Of a stretch of 64,000 nt of DNA, positions 35,991 to 46,869 are shown piece by piece. The DNA lies in assembly GCA_963682025.1 (NCBI GenBank), contig OY821519.1, positions 73,650,314 through 73,714,313 on the forward strand, read 5' to 3'. The stretch's first letter is position 1. Each line of letters starts with the position of its first letter. Below the pieces are notes generated by a model, which was not told the origin of the DNA, searched no databases, and worked only from the letters and a program-made list of their open reading frames with translations. This DNA is from Cordilura impudica. Lineage: Eukaryota; Arthropoda; Insecta; Diptera; Scathophagidae. Made by a program: the position numbers and the translations under genes.

Positions 35991-37470
35991 TGTCAAAAGT
36001 GAGGATTAATTCAAAAGTTGATATTAATATATTTTAATACGTTTTGGTATCGGGTTTAAGCAGATAAAATTCGACATCAATTGCTGTCAAAAAACGTTTT
36101 CCACGTTGTTTACTTTTTCTGCTATACTCTCTCAAAATTCAATATGGGTACTCATGAAACAAATTTATTATTTGTGCAATTGGGCAAATTTGCGAGGCTT
36201 GTTTCATGAAGCCCTCTTTTAAACTATTGTTCAATTTTTAATTCAATTTGATACAAATGTCATAACAAGAAATAAATTAAATAAAAACAAAGCATAAAAA
36301 TTTTATTTAACAATAAAAATACCAAAATTAAGCGAAAAACTAAATTGTTAAGGTCTTTGAAGACATTTTTATTGATGATTTATTAACTTTAGAGTTTTTT
36401 TTGGACCAAATGACGGTAATCATAATTAATTTCTATTTTTTATATTATTTTACCACTTTGTTGAAATTTTACAGATAAACACGAAAGAAATTTGAATTTT
36501 TGATATCATTATTTAATTTTTAGTTACAAAAGTAAACACAAAACAACTGACTTATCAGTTGCGCAGTGAAACAGTTCAAGTTTACGAGACCTAACTGTTT
36601 GGGAAATTTACAAGAGTTATGCAACTGAATTTTCAAACAATTTTTGACAGTTAATTTGCGAGAGTGGAAAAATGCGCAGTTTGCACAATTTACGAGGGTT
36701 TTAAGCGTTAGCATGGGTTCCCTTTATAATTTTCGCTAATTAAGTGCAAAGTGGTGAAAAGTAAGAAACTACGAATTTCAAGTATATTTTTTGTTGTTTG
36801 TTCGAAAATCAAAACTTTTTTTAAAGGGAAGCTTATACTTCAGGTATTGGACTATTTTCTTGTAATGTTTTAGAAATATAATAAATGAGTGTCTAATGTA
36901 ATATTGACATGAAAGGACCGCAGCGGCAATAAAATTTGTGTGTATATATTTTGTTGTTGTTGTACATACTCCCTGAAGATGTCATTCAATGAATGACGAA
37001 ATATTGGAGGAGAAAAAATAAAATAATAAAGGATATTTTATAAACAAAAACGTGACCTCGAGCTCGACTAATCTATTAAAAGTCACAAGTTTTAGAAATA
37101 TTTTTAACATCTTTTTGAAATAAATATAGAGTTTCAAAGTGTTACTGGGTGAGATTCGAAAAAATTATTTCCATAGTAATCTTCTATGGGGTTTCGGCTT
37201 GTGGATTACAAAGAAAAATATTTTGCGTTTATTATTCCAATATTGCAATTACGCAAAATATTTAACTTTCTTTTAAAAATCCCCAATTTGAAATCAAAAT
37301 ATGCTACAGACGCAATAGCTAACACTTGTTCATTGTTTTGCTTTTTGTTACTGTAATTTGCGTTATTGGTGTTGTAAATATGTAACCCAGTATATCAACA
37401 ACTTATATTAATCCTCATGTATATTAGAGCCGGACTAAAGTGAAAAATAACATTTTTATAGTTCAACATA
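35991..37470. other. Mostly plain DNA; possible retroelement tail near 36950-37080
   Basis: At about 36970-37020, ACTCCCTGAAGATGTCATTC and GAATGACGAAATATTGGAGG has the CTGAAGATG..GACGAAA layout seen near the 3' ends of some RTE and Penelope-type retroelements. This is a weak resemblance. The rest shows no recognised feature. Confidence 0.3.
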
Positions 37471-37930
37471 CTTAAAATAAACGATTGCATGTGATACTTA
37501 TTGTTGTATCCTGTGGACATGACAGACACTTCTTTAAGCTCTACCCGTGGTGTTATATGCCTCCCACATCAACTAAATTCTTTATTCGCGGGTCAGAAAT
37601 AGTATCACATGTATTATTGCCAATTGGCCAACTATCTGAGGAAGCTCAAGAAGCTCGAAACAAAGATTTTAAAAATTATAGTGAACACTGTGCGCATATA
37701 AGCAGTCGGGAGAAGTCGAAAGAACACATATTTAATAGGTTTATATTTAGTTCAGATCTATTACTTACCGCCAAAATAAAAATTTATAGGAAAAAATTCA
37801 TCATATAACACAGATAGCACTGGATTTAATAATTTTGCAAAACACAACAGGTAAAGAAAAGGTTTATGATGAAGAATATAAAGATGATGATTATGGTGGG
37901 TGTGATATATGATGTAACTGTGTTTCCAAT
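37470..37930 (+). pseudogene. Relic of a repeat-encoded protein (ARNK type), copy 2
   Basis: An open frame of 107 codons at 37485-37808 reads HVILIVVSCG, MPPTSTKFFIRGSEIVSHVL, LPIGQLSEEAQEARNKDFKN, SREKSKEHIFNRFIFSSDLL. An acidic stretch (EYKDDDYGG) follows in shifted frame. It is longer than copy 1 at 29.9-30.5 kb, but lacks the part between SCG and MPPT that copy 1 keeps (EIQVEKFRN). Neither copy is complete. Conserved block order suggests a C-terminal half of a larger transposon protein. I cannot assign a function. Confidence 0.5.
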
Positions 37931-37949
37931 AATGAAATCAATATAGAAA

Positions 37950-38245
37950 ATCTATATATTAATACGTAAGGAAAATTTTTAATTCCCTTTTTTAATAAAA
38001 CGCGGGCACGGAGGAGTGTGAAAGTTGGCACGGGTATAGTTCATATTAAGGAGAAGCGGACAGTGAGAAAGTTTATGCATAATATTTTTGTTTAATATAT
38101 TAAATTAAATAAAATAAAATATTTTTAATAATTCGTTATACCCTGTTAAAGCGAAGGATTTAAATTGTATATAGCACGCCCTGTGATGAATTGTGAATTG
38201 CTGAAATTGATTAGCATGCCTTTAGGCGCATTTAAATATTCATAA
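37950..38245 (+). repeat. Degenerate Helitron-like repeat, inverted partner of 27721-28140
   Basis: TCTATATATTAATACGTAAG start, GCGGGCACGGAGGAGTGTGA body, and TTAGGCGCATTTAAATATTC at the right, next to the heptamer array of repeat D copy 4. Confidence 0.6.
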
Positions 38246-38249
38246 AGTC

Positions 38250-39418
38250 ACCATTCAAAATAAAAAATTAAAAATAAAAAATTAAAAATGAAATATTAAA
38301 AATGAGAAATAAAAAATGAAAAACGAAATATTAAAAATGAAAAATAAAAAATTAAAAATGTAAAATGAAATATAAAAAATTCAAGGTTCAGAAAATACAC
38401 ACATGAAACACACAATGTTCTGTTCAAAAGCAGCCAACACATATCTTTATTTTCATATCAATTATGTGCGTTGCTAAATTTTCTACGGTGCCCAACACAA
38501 CCATGACTGTGTTCGTTTTAATATTGTACATATTTTAAGTCGTGTTTAAAATATAACTGAACTCGAACCTGTTTATTGTACATGTTCTGTTTTTTTTTTT
38601 TTTTCAGTACACGTACCAGAACATGAACTTCAAATAAAGCAACACTCAAATATGTGTGCTTTATGTGTGATTGAAACAAAAAGTACGTGATACAAAAATG
38701 TTCGTGTAAATAACGAAATATTAAAACGAACACAGTCATGGTTGTGTTGGGCACCGAAGAAAATTTAAAAACAAACATAATTGATATGAAAATAAAAATA
38801 TGTGTGTGTTGGTCTAAGTTATGTTTGTGTACATATATGTACGAGTTTTTTATTCAGTGTGTGTTTTTTCTGAACTCTGAAAAAATTAGAAAATAGAAAA
38901 TTAAAAGTAAAAAATGATAAATGGAAAATAAAAAATGACAAATAAAAAATGAAATATTAAAAATGAAAAACAAAAAATTTAAAATAAAAAATGAAAAATT
39001 AAAAATAAAAACTGAAAAATGAAATATTAAAAATGAAAAACAAAAAATTAAAAATGAAAAATAAAAAATGAAAAATAAGAAATGAAAAATGGAAAATAAA
39101 AAAAAAATAAAATATGAAAAAAGGAAAATAAAAAATGAAAAACGAAAAATAAAAAATGGAAAAATAAATATGAAAAATAAAAAATGAAGAATGAAAATGA
39201 AAAACGAAAAATGAAAAATAAGAAACGAAAAATTAAAAATTAACCGGTTGTAATAATAAAGAATAATCATTATATTAGCAGAGCCCCTAAGTTGATTGCT
39301 ATAAGTGATACACAGATGACGCTTTCTGTTTGATTTTAAAAAAGTGCCATAGAAAATCTTTAACACTAGATGTTTACACGCATTCCCTGTGATCGGACTC
39401 ACATGATTTTTTTTTTAT
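38250..39418 (+). repeat. Repeat D copy 4 (5'-truncated), heptamer array split by a foldback element
   Basis: The array runs at 38258-38381 and 38880-39240, then TTAACCGGTTGTAATAATAA, GCAGAGCCCCTAAGTTGATT, GATGACGCTTTCTG and CCTGTGATCGGACTCACATG plus poly-T. The left unique part of repeat D is missing. The minus-strand open frame of 182 codons over 38854-39402 is a translation of the heptamer array and not a gene. Confidence 0.8.
38382..38879. mobile_element. Foldback MITE (498 bp), hAT-like
   Basis: The element is a long imperfect palindrome with arms of about 230 bases. Left CAAGGTTCAGAAAATACACA pairs with right GTGTGTTTTTTCTGAACTCTG. CGGTGCCCAACACAACCATG then ACTGTGTTCG on the left recurs as its exact complement on the right (about 38715-38755). 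Flanks are AAAAAATT on both sides (38374-38381 and 38880-38887), an 8-base target duplication typical of hAT elements, although in low-complexity sequence. There is no coding capacity. Confidence 0.8.
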
Positions 39419-40349
39419 TGCCTGCATTGAAAGTGAAAATTATTCGTTCTGTATATTTATGTCAGCTGAAAGCATATCTCTTATAAAAAGTTACATTGAC
39501 CTGCTGAACGAAAGTATTTGATGGATGCGACGTTTGAAATTGTGCCGCAAAGTTGCTTTAAGCAACTGCTTAAGTATATATGGCCTACTTGGATCAACGG
39601 GTAATTGTACATATATATATACAATTTATCATAAGGCTTTACGCCAAACTGTGTTTCGCGATCGCGTCAACTTATTTTAATCGCCAAAATATATTTTTCA
39701 GATTATTCCGATATTTTTCATTTTGATGTTGCATTAAATAAAACTATGTAAAAATTTTAGTATGAATTTGGGGAGTAAGTTCATTTTTTATTTTATTTTG
39801 TGCAAAATGGGGAATTTCTTAATTTGTTTGGGGGACTTTTTTATTAAAGAAATTGGAGAATAAGTTAATTTTTTTGGGGAATTTGTTAATTGGGGACTAA
39901 GTATTCAACGCATCAGTTTTTACTTCTCATTAATGTCAGACTACAACACTAACAAACATATCAAACGATATGTCTGATTTTTTAGATTTTTTTATGCATT
40001 TAGGCTTCTAATTTCCATTATTCTCAGTTTGTTATTTTTAATAAATAATTCTCAACTTCATCCGAAAATTTTTCACAGTTTGTTATTTGTTATATTCTCA
40101 ATTTTAAATAAATAATTCTCAATTTCATCTGAAAATTTTTCAACTTCAAATGAAAACTCTTAATTTTTTTATTCGGTAGCCTGGATCGCAAAAACAGTTG
40201 AATTAATTCAGATTTAGTAAATATATTTTTGGCTGGCTTTTTTAAATGGCCAGTCATTGGGACTGGTTTGGCTAGAATATCTCTTTCCAAAAGGCCAGCG
40301 GGCTTAGTGTAAGTGACATCGCCCTCCAAGATTGTCTTCTAATTATTTA
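39419..40349. other. Plain DNA with a possible MULE-type transposase fragment
   Basis: At about 39522-39595 the plus strand reads MDATFEIVPQSCFKQLLKY, like the start of the catalytic segment of MULE-type transposases (D-x-T-F-x-I-x-P). It breaks up within 30 codons. A minus-strand frame at 40090-40329 (KPVPMTGHLKKPAKNIFTKS) resembles nothing that I can name. Confidence 0.3.
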
Positions 40350-40701
40350 CTAGCAGAATCCAGCGCTCGAAATTCAAGTGCAATTTCTCGGCAGCTTTAT
40401 TTTTCAACTTAGCCAATTCAAAAACCAACAGTTTTATGGTTTATTATTATTGTGAATGAAGATAACAAACTCATTAACAAATACATTAATAAATTCAATA
40501 AAACACACAAAGCATATGTATAATTTTATGTATGTGTTAGCAGCAACTTTAAATGCAATTTACTCAAAATAAAGGAAAAAATTTAAAAATCTGTAAATCT
40601 GCAAAACGGCTAAAAAAATACCTTTCAAATAATATATGGTTGGTCAAAATCGGAATAAAACATCGGTCACAAGAAATCGCCTAGCCTATTAATATTATAG
40701 A
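40350..40701 (-). mobile_element. Helitron-like H1, copy e
   Basis: CTAGCAGAATCCAGCGCTCG left, CGCCTAGCCTATTAATATTA then TAGA right. A before and T after on each side agree with Helitron A|T insertion in reverse. Confidence 0.85.
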
Positions 40702-40829
40702 TGTAGTGGGGTATCGTAAAGTATCTACTCGTATCAATATTTTTACGTAATATTCCTTTTCTTAGTAAACTAAATACTTCTCATAATTTCATTACTTTTT
40801 TTTTTTTTTGTTAATTTAACAACATAATT

Positions 40830-41622
40830 TTTATACCCTATACCACTATGTGGTTTGGGTATAATGACTTTGTGCTGCTGTTTGTAACTACCAAAAATGT
40901 TTGACCTAGACCCATATTTTATTATACCGATCAACTCAGAATCAATTTCTGAGTCGATTTAGCGATGTCCGTCCGTCCGTCTATCCGTCTGTCCATCTGT
41001 ATGTCCATGTCAGCCTTGTAATCGAACTGCAGGTCGCAAATATGAATATATTTTAATGAAATTTGGTATATAAGCTTCCATCGGCCATAAGATGACCGTA
41101 TTGAAATTGGTGTTCAGACCTAGTCCCCCTACAAATGAACCCTATGAAACCGAAATAAATTGCCGTAAGATCCATAGATCACATAGATCTCAGTCAAATT
41201 GGGTTTCTGTGTGTTTATTACATTCACTTATCAGTTGTCCAAAAACAAAACCCATTTGACAATTCTTTGTCATAGCCTCCATATAAAGCTGCTTCCCATA
41301 TCGCACTTAAATCTATCAAAAAACAAAAATATTGCACAGTTTTTTCTCTAATTTTGTTTGTATATATTATTTCAAAATGACTTTACCAAATATAGTCAGG
41401 ATCGGTCCATTTTTCGACCTAGTCCCCATATAAATATATCATCCAATATAAACTTTTTCATATCTGCAGCAAAAAAATTAAGAACAATGCCATTCCAATT
41501 TGGTTTATACTTATTTTCTATATCCACTTCATTGGACCGAAGAAAGAGATAGGGTCTCTAAGCCATGGCATAGGGTATCGTATAGTCGGCCTAGACCAAC
41601 TATTATTTTCTTACTTGTTATT
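40830..41622 (+). repeat. Repeat A, copy 7 (full length)
   Basis: TTTTTATACCCTATACCACT at the start and CCAACTATTATTTTCTTACT at the end, with GTCCGTCCGTCTATCCGTCT at about 40968. Confidence 0.9.
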
Positions 41623-42850
41623 TTTATAATTGAATTAAATTTAACTTTAAATAGCAAGGGTTTGTTATTCTTTTAAGAAAACGAATTTGAATTGATTGCA
41701 GTAAGTGTTGAAAGTTAAAATAAGAACAAAGAAACAAAAAACAAAAACAGACGTAATTTTGATACATACATACATACACAGTTGATTTTTTAAATGTACG
41801 GGCATAAAACTAAGCCTCTAAAGTGCACTTTGGTTGCTCTTTGCAATTGCTACTGACTGCTGCTGTTGTTTGACTGTAAAAACGCGACAGACCATATAAT
41901 GTTTGTAATTACATGTACCGTAGCCATAGTTAGCTTAACTTCAATTTGGCTTACATATTTATGTGCGAGTATGTATCAGTGTGTGTATATATAACATTGA
42001 GTTATTGAAGGAGGGGGATATTATTTTTTAACTTTTTTTTTTTTTTGTATACCATATTTTTTTTTTTGCCTTTTAGCTTAACATTGCTACAATTTTAATG
42101 CTATTTTTGTGGCAAATGAGCATTAGATGTATGGCTTATAACTACGATGCCCACTTTGTAAGTGAGTGTGCAGTATGGCACGCTTGCGCACATGCCATTA
42201 TTGTGTATTTCATCTGCTTCTTCTTTTACTTTAGATTTTTTTTATGCTGAGACAACAAAAAATGCAATCAAACTACATACTTGAAAAATAATAGCAAAAC
42301 CCTCTTTTTGTTTATGTTTTTTTTTTTTATAAAGAAAAATGTGTGTATACATTTCATTTAGTTATTATTTTTTTTTTTTTTTATTAGTATTTTATTTAGC
42401 ACGCGCTGCTAATTCTTGTTTACAAAACACCATTTAAACCATGGCATCTATCCATCCATCTAACATGAAAAATATACAAACTTTTGTAAATCAAACAACC
42501 AACCAAACCACAATATATGTAGTAACTTTGTATATTGTTAAGCAATCCTTTTATTTTTCTTTTTGCTTGCCAATTTAGCTCTTTTTGTCAAAAGATAAGC
42601 GTTTTGTTTTTTGAAGAAGTGTTTGGTTTAAATAATATTTAAAAAAAAAAAATTCTAATTTTTTAATTTTCATACTGATAATTATTTAAAGAAAAATATT
42701 TATCTAGAGACGACTGTAACCAACAACAAAAATAAATAAATTTGAGTTCCAAGTCATTTTTATCTTATGAAAACTGACTCCCCTAAACTAAGATATTTTG
42801 TGCTATAAATTCGTTACGGTACTTCGTAAAGCTTTTAAATTTTTAAAGTT
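41623..42850. other. Plain DNA, no gene seen
   Basis: Several long poly-T tracts (42030-42070, 42318-42380). No recognised repeat or coding sequence. Confidence 0.45.
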
Positions 42851-42859
42851 AACACAAAT

Positions 42860-43245
42860 TATCGTAGATTATGGAATTTCAAACGAAAATCGAATATTTT
42901 GTCACTTAAGTTATTTTCAGTGTCATGGTCCTTCCAATTAACTCGTAACAATTCAGAAATTTTATTATCTTATATTGCATTCGGTATGTTAGGTCAGTTT
43001 ACAAAGAAATGTAATCACTATAACCTCATCCAGAACTTAAAAAATTTTAAATGTTTAAGAGGAAAAGCAGACACCATACAACAGTCAAAAAAATTGTGGA
43101 CAAATTCAAAAATTATAATTATGTTGCCACAGTGGAAAAAGGACATCAACAGTAAGCGGTCGTACCGTAAGGCTCATCTTGCATAAAAATGGATTTCATG
43201 GCAGCCTTCCGAGGAAAATACCTTTTATTTCCAAAGTTAATAAAA
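42860..43245 (+). pseudogene. Tc1-like transposase relic (N-terminal half)
   Basis: Near 43140-43240 the plus strand reads GRTVR then LILHKNGFHGSLPRKIPFIS then KVNK in one frame. This is the paired-like DNA-binding region of Tc1-type transposases just before the catalytic domain. Upstream frames are scrambled. It stops where reverse repeat A begins at 43246. A similar segment is at about 45655-45725. Confidence 0.6.
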
Positions 43246-43317
43246 GCAAGTAAGAAAATTATAGCTTGCGATACCCTATACCATGCTTTTAGAGAATTTG
43301 CCTTAGTTCCAACTAAT
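43246..43317 (-). repeat. Repeat A, copy 8 (short 3' piece)
   Basis: CAAGTAAGAAAATTATAGCT then GATACCCTATACCATGCTTT, ending at TTCCAACTAATTT where the LINE tail begins. The LINE inserted into or next to it. Confidence 0.7.
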
Positions 43318-44560
43318 TTTTATTTTATTTTATTTATTTATTTATTTATTGGGACTGCTCCATACACAAGACTAAAAGTCTTATTTTGCAGTATGGAACT
43401 GATTGTATTTAAAATTATAAAATCGTTAATAAATTAATAACTAATTACAAATTTTCTTTATATAAAATTCAAAGAACAATAAGATTAAAATTAAAGAATA
43501 AAGTTGAAATATTTGAAATTTAATTTAATCAAATGAATTATAATATCAAATAATATTTAATATTTTAAATTGTTATGCCGAAAACAGTTTAAAAATATTT
43601 TCTTTAAATTTTCGTGCGTTACTTAAAAGTTGAGAGCTATGGGGTATAGAATTCCAGAGAGATACTGCGAATATGTAGAATTGTCACTCCGATATTAAAC
43701 TTTTATATCTAATTGATCTAACTCTTTTTCCCCTGCTTATATCTGAAATATAAAATTTATCGTGCAGATGATCCGGTTTGTGGGTATACACTATTTTATG
43801 AAAAAAAACTAAAACTCTTATATTTAAAAGATTATCTAAAGAAACGCCATATAGCTACGATGAAAACAAAGATACACTAGAACGTCTATTAAGTCCATAC
43901 ACATATCTGATTATGTTGTTAAATGCAACGTTCAATTTCCTTTTACTAATTGTATCACATTTCGGAAATAGCTCACAACCATGCAGTAAAACAGGCATCA
44001 GATAAGTTTTGGCAAATAGAATTCTTATTTTCATAGGTGTACAATGCTGGGTTTGCCACAGAGTTCTAGTCATAGAGAAAGTACGACCACAGGCATAGTT
44101 AATATGGTTCGACCACGTAAGAGTGTCATTAAAAAAATACCTAGATTCTTAGCAGATTTAACGATTTCAATTTTCTGATTATTTATAATTATATTAGGTG
44201 TAATATTTAGTTTGGAAAGTCGCTTTTGAATTACAATGCATTTTGATTTTTTCGGATTTATCTCATATCCATTTGCCGTTGCCCATGTATAAATACGATG
44301 GAGTTGCTGATTAATAGAGATAATACATTGGTCTCTTTGATTGATACAATCTTTAATTTCAGAAGAAAACCAGGGTTTTTGTTTATTTTTAATAATCTTC
44401 GACTTTATTGGTACAGTTAGATCGAACAGATAATTTATGTTTTGCTCCAGAAAAGAGAGTTGGTCATCCACAGAATTTAAACAATACAAGGCATTCCAAT
44501 CAATATTAAATTTGGTATAAAAAATAAGCACAATCCAAATTTAAGTGGAATTTGTAAACT
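43318..44560 (-). pseudogene. Non-LTR retrotransposon, internally deleted ORF2
   Basis: Reading the minus strand, 44531 onward encodes the end of an endonuclease and linker (KPWFSSEIKDCINQRDQ). This jumps directly to the thumb side of a reverse transcriptase (ATANGYEINPKKSKCIVIQK, SAKNLGIFL). The palm with the FADD-type active site is therefore deleted. After a frameshift it continues as TRTLWQTQHCTPMKIRILFA and LNVAFNNIIRYVYGLNRRSS. Then come VSLDNLLNIRVLVFFHKIVY and FAVSLWNSIPHSSQLLSNAR, and a stop near 43576. The 3' tail is an AATA repeat at about 43322-43350. The protein belongs to the Jockey/CR1-like end of the LINE spectrum. The clade is uncertain. Confidence 0.8.
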
Positions 44561-44569
44561 CATTCTTTT

Positions 44570-45286
44570 AACCCATAATCTCTGTCTGTCTGTCTGTCTG
44601 TCGTGGGGCAACCCCATTCCCCCTAATCTAATGGATCTCAAACTTGGCCCATAGTCTTGCCGTGACTACAGATTAATTTTGGGGTAGCCACGCACAGTCA
44701 CGCATAGTCACGCACAGTCACGGAGTGTTCAAAACTTCATTTTCCTCATCCAATCAAGCTAAAACTTGGTCTATACACTTGCTGTGAAAAAAGATTAACT
44801 TTGGCTTAGTCACACATAGTCACGCATGGTCATGCATAGTCACGGAAAGATTTAAAACGGATTTCCAACTTCCAATCAATCTGAAACTTGGTCGATATAC
44901 TTGCTGTAGAGAAAGATTAATTTTGACATAGTCACGCATAGTCACGCACAGTCACGGAGTGATTTAAAACCCATTTCCCCTTATCCGATCGATCTGAAGC
45001 TTGGTCGATAGACTTGCTGTAAAGAAAGATTAATTTTGACATAGTCACGCGTAGTCACGCACAGTCACGGAGAGAGATTAAAACCTCACCTCCCCTCATC
45101 TGACCGATCTGAAATTTTGTCCATAGAATTGTTGTGGGCAAAGATAAATTTTACGATAGTCACACACTGCCACGCACAGTCACGGAGTGATTTAAGCCCC
45201 ATTTCCTCACTTCCGATCGATCTGAAACTTTGTCCATAGACTTTTTGTAGCCAAAGATTAATTTTAAAATAGTATATAGTGTGCGT
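44570..45286 (+). repeat. 124-base satellite, block 2
   Basis: It has the same lead-in (ATCTCTGTCTGTCTGTCTGT then CGTGGGGCAA) and units as 19725-20758. About six units are present, with GATCGATCTGAAACTT, CTTGCTGT and AGTCACGCAC/AGTCACGG subrepeats. Units are more diverged from each other than in block 1. Confidence 0.85.
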
Positions 45287-45512
45287 CCTATATACTAATT
45301 TCATAAAAATATATTCATATTTGAGGCCTCTAGTCTGATTACAAAGTTTACATGGAAACAGGGACACACAGACGGACGGACGGACGGACATCGCTAAATC
45401 TACTCTGAGTCGCATGGTATAATGACTTTAACTACCAAATTTTTTTGGTAGTTACAAAGAACGGCACAAACTTATTATACCCTAACCAGATAGTGGTATA
45501 GGGTATAAAAAT
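45287..45512 (-). repeat. Repeat A, copy 9 (5' fragment, reverse)
   Basis: It reads AATATATTCATATTTGAGGC, then GACGGACGGACGGACGGACA, then GATAGTGGTATAGGGTATAA. Confidence 0.75.
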
Positions 45513-45519
45513 CGTGGAC

Positions 45520-46430
45520 AAACTTACAAAACTGGTAAAAGATGGAAAATTTTATGCTTCGAAAGCTACGTAATGAAAGTGAAAAGGGAAGTAGTTGCTA
45601 CAGTGAAAATATCTCAGTGTAGAGTCAGAGAAAACAGAAAGCAACAGCACCATATTGCGCATATTGCATAAGAATGGACTTCATGGCAGACATGCGAGGA
45701 AAAACCTTTAATTTTCAAAGTTATTAAATAGAATGGAATGCATTACGCTAAAAAGGTATGAAAGTAAAAACTTTTGAATTTTTAATGGAGAAAAACACAG
45801 CAAGGTTTGAAGAGAAATAATGAGAAGTTAGCGGAGCAAAATATCCAATGCCTTGCTAGACAGGGTGGAGACTCCGTTATGGTTAGGCAGCATCTAGATT
45901 TGGAGAATTTAACTTCATTGATTCTACAAGGATTGGTTTTAGAAAAAAAGTGTTACACCAAGCATCGCAAAATTGGACCGAAAGATTCATTTAATTAGGG
46001 AAAATAACTAGAAGAATGAGCATGACAATGAGAAGAATGAGCCAAAATTTCAACTGAATATACCAAAAAATTAGTCTGTGCCAGATATGAATGAATATGT
46101 TAAAAAGACCAAGGAAAGCCAAACCAAATATTTATTTCCAAAGAATTACAGAATTTTTTGTATTTATGATTAGATATACCTACTTACTTTTAAGGCAATC
46201 TTTATTGATTTTTTTTGTTTTAAAATATAGAAAGGATCCTGTTTAACTGAAGCTATATCTTAACTTATATCATGATAATTAATTAATAATTTATTATGTA
46301 TTTGTAAATAAAATCAATAAATATATTTTAATTTGTTCATTCTTTTAAGAAACCGAAATATTTCGCTGGTATTTACATACTTTTGGATCACATTGTATGT
46401 GGGAATAGAACAGTGTTTTTTTTAATTTTG
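45520..46430 (+). pseudogene. Tc1-like transposon relic, transposase scrambled
   Basis: Fragments in order on the plus strand are ILHKNGLHGRHARKNL (about 45660-45710), FEIFNGEK-like sequence (about 45770), then an open frame at 45807-45998. That frame includes ARQGGDSVMVRQHLDLENLT, matching the GGGSVMVWGC block that follows the first catalytic Asp in Tc1 transposases. It then reads YTKHRKIGPKDSFN. The first and later catalytic residues are not recoverable. A likely right end near 46365-46400 (GGTATTTACATACTTTTGGA) is unverified. Confidence 0.65.
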
Positions 46431-46869
46431 CTAAGTAGGCTGATGGTGCAATAGACGAAAATTAAAATATAATATAAAAAAAAATCAAATTAAAAAAGCC
46501 AACAACCTTTTATATAAGTAATTAACAATTAACTTTTGTGCATTCTTCCATAGCAATCAGTCTTGCACGTTATCGACAAAAGTCAATTGCAAAAAAAGAA
46601 TTAAAAATTATTTTATTTTTTTGTAATTTTTTTCATGAAACACGTGTTGTAACATTCTCGACAGTAGATTACATCAGCCAAATTTTGAGGAACACCACAA
46701 CAGTGATGTTGCAAAGATATTCGGTTTTAGAATCGCAAAAAGCAATAAGGTTTTCAATATGCCAATTATGTTTATCTAGCAAAGTACCCACTAAGTTGTT
46801 AGCGTAATTACTATATTAATTATTTTAGCCAAAATAATATCTAAAAACCATAAGAAATATAGTGTGAGT
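46431..46869. other. Plain DNA, no gene seen
   Basis: A plus-strand frame of 89 codons (46538-46807) has no domain that I recognise. Confidence 0.35.

Noticed and set aside
36520..36714. Minus-strand 64-codon frame with Cys and Asn repeats
   Set aside because: No domain or repeat partner, and the length is as expected by chance in AT-rich DNA.
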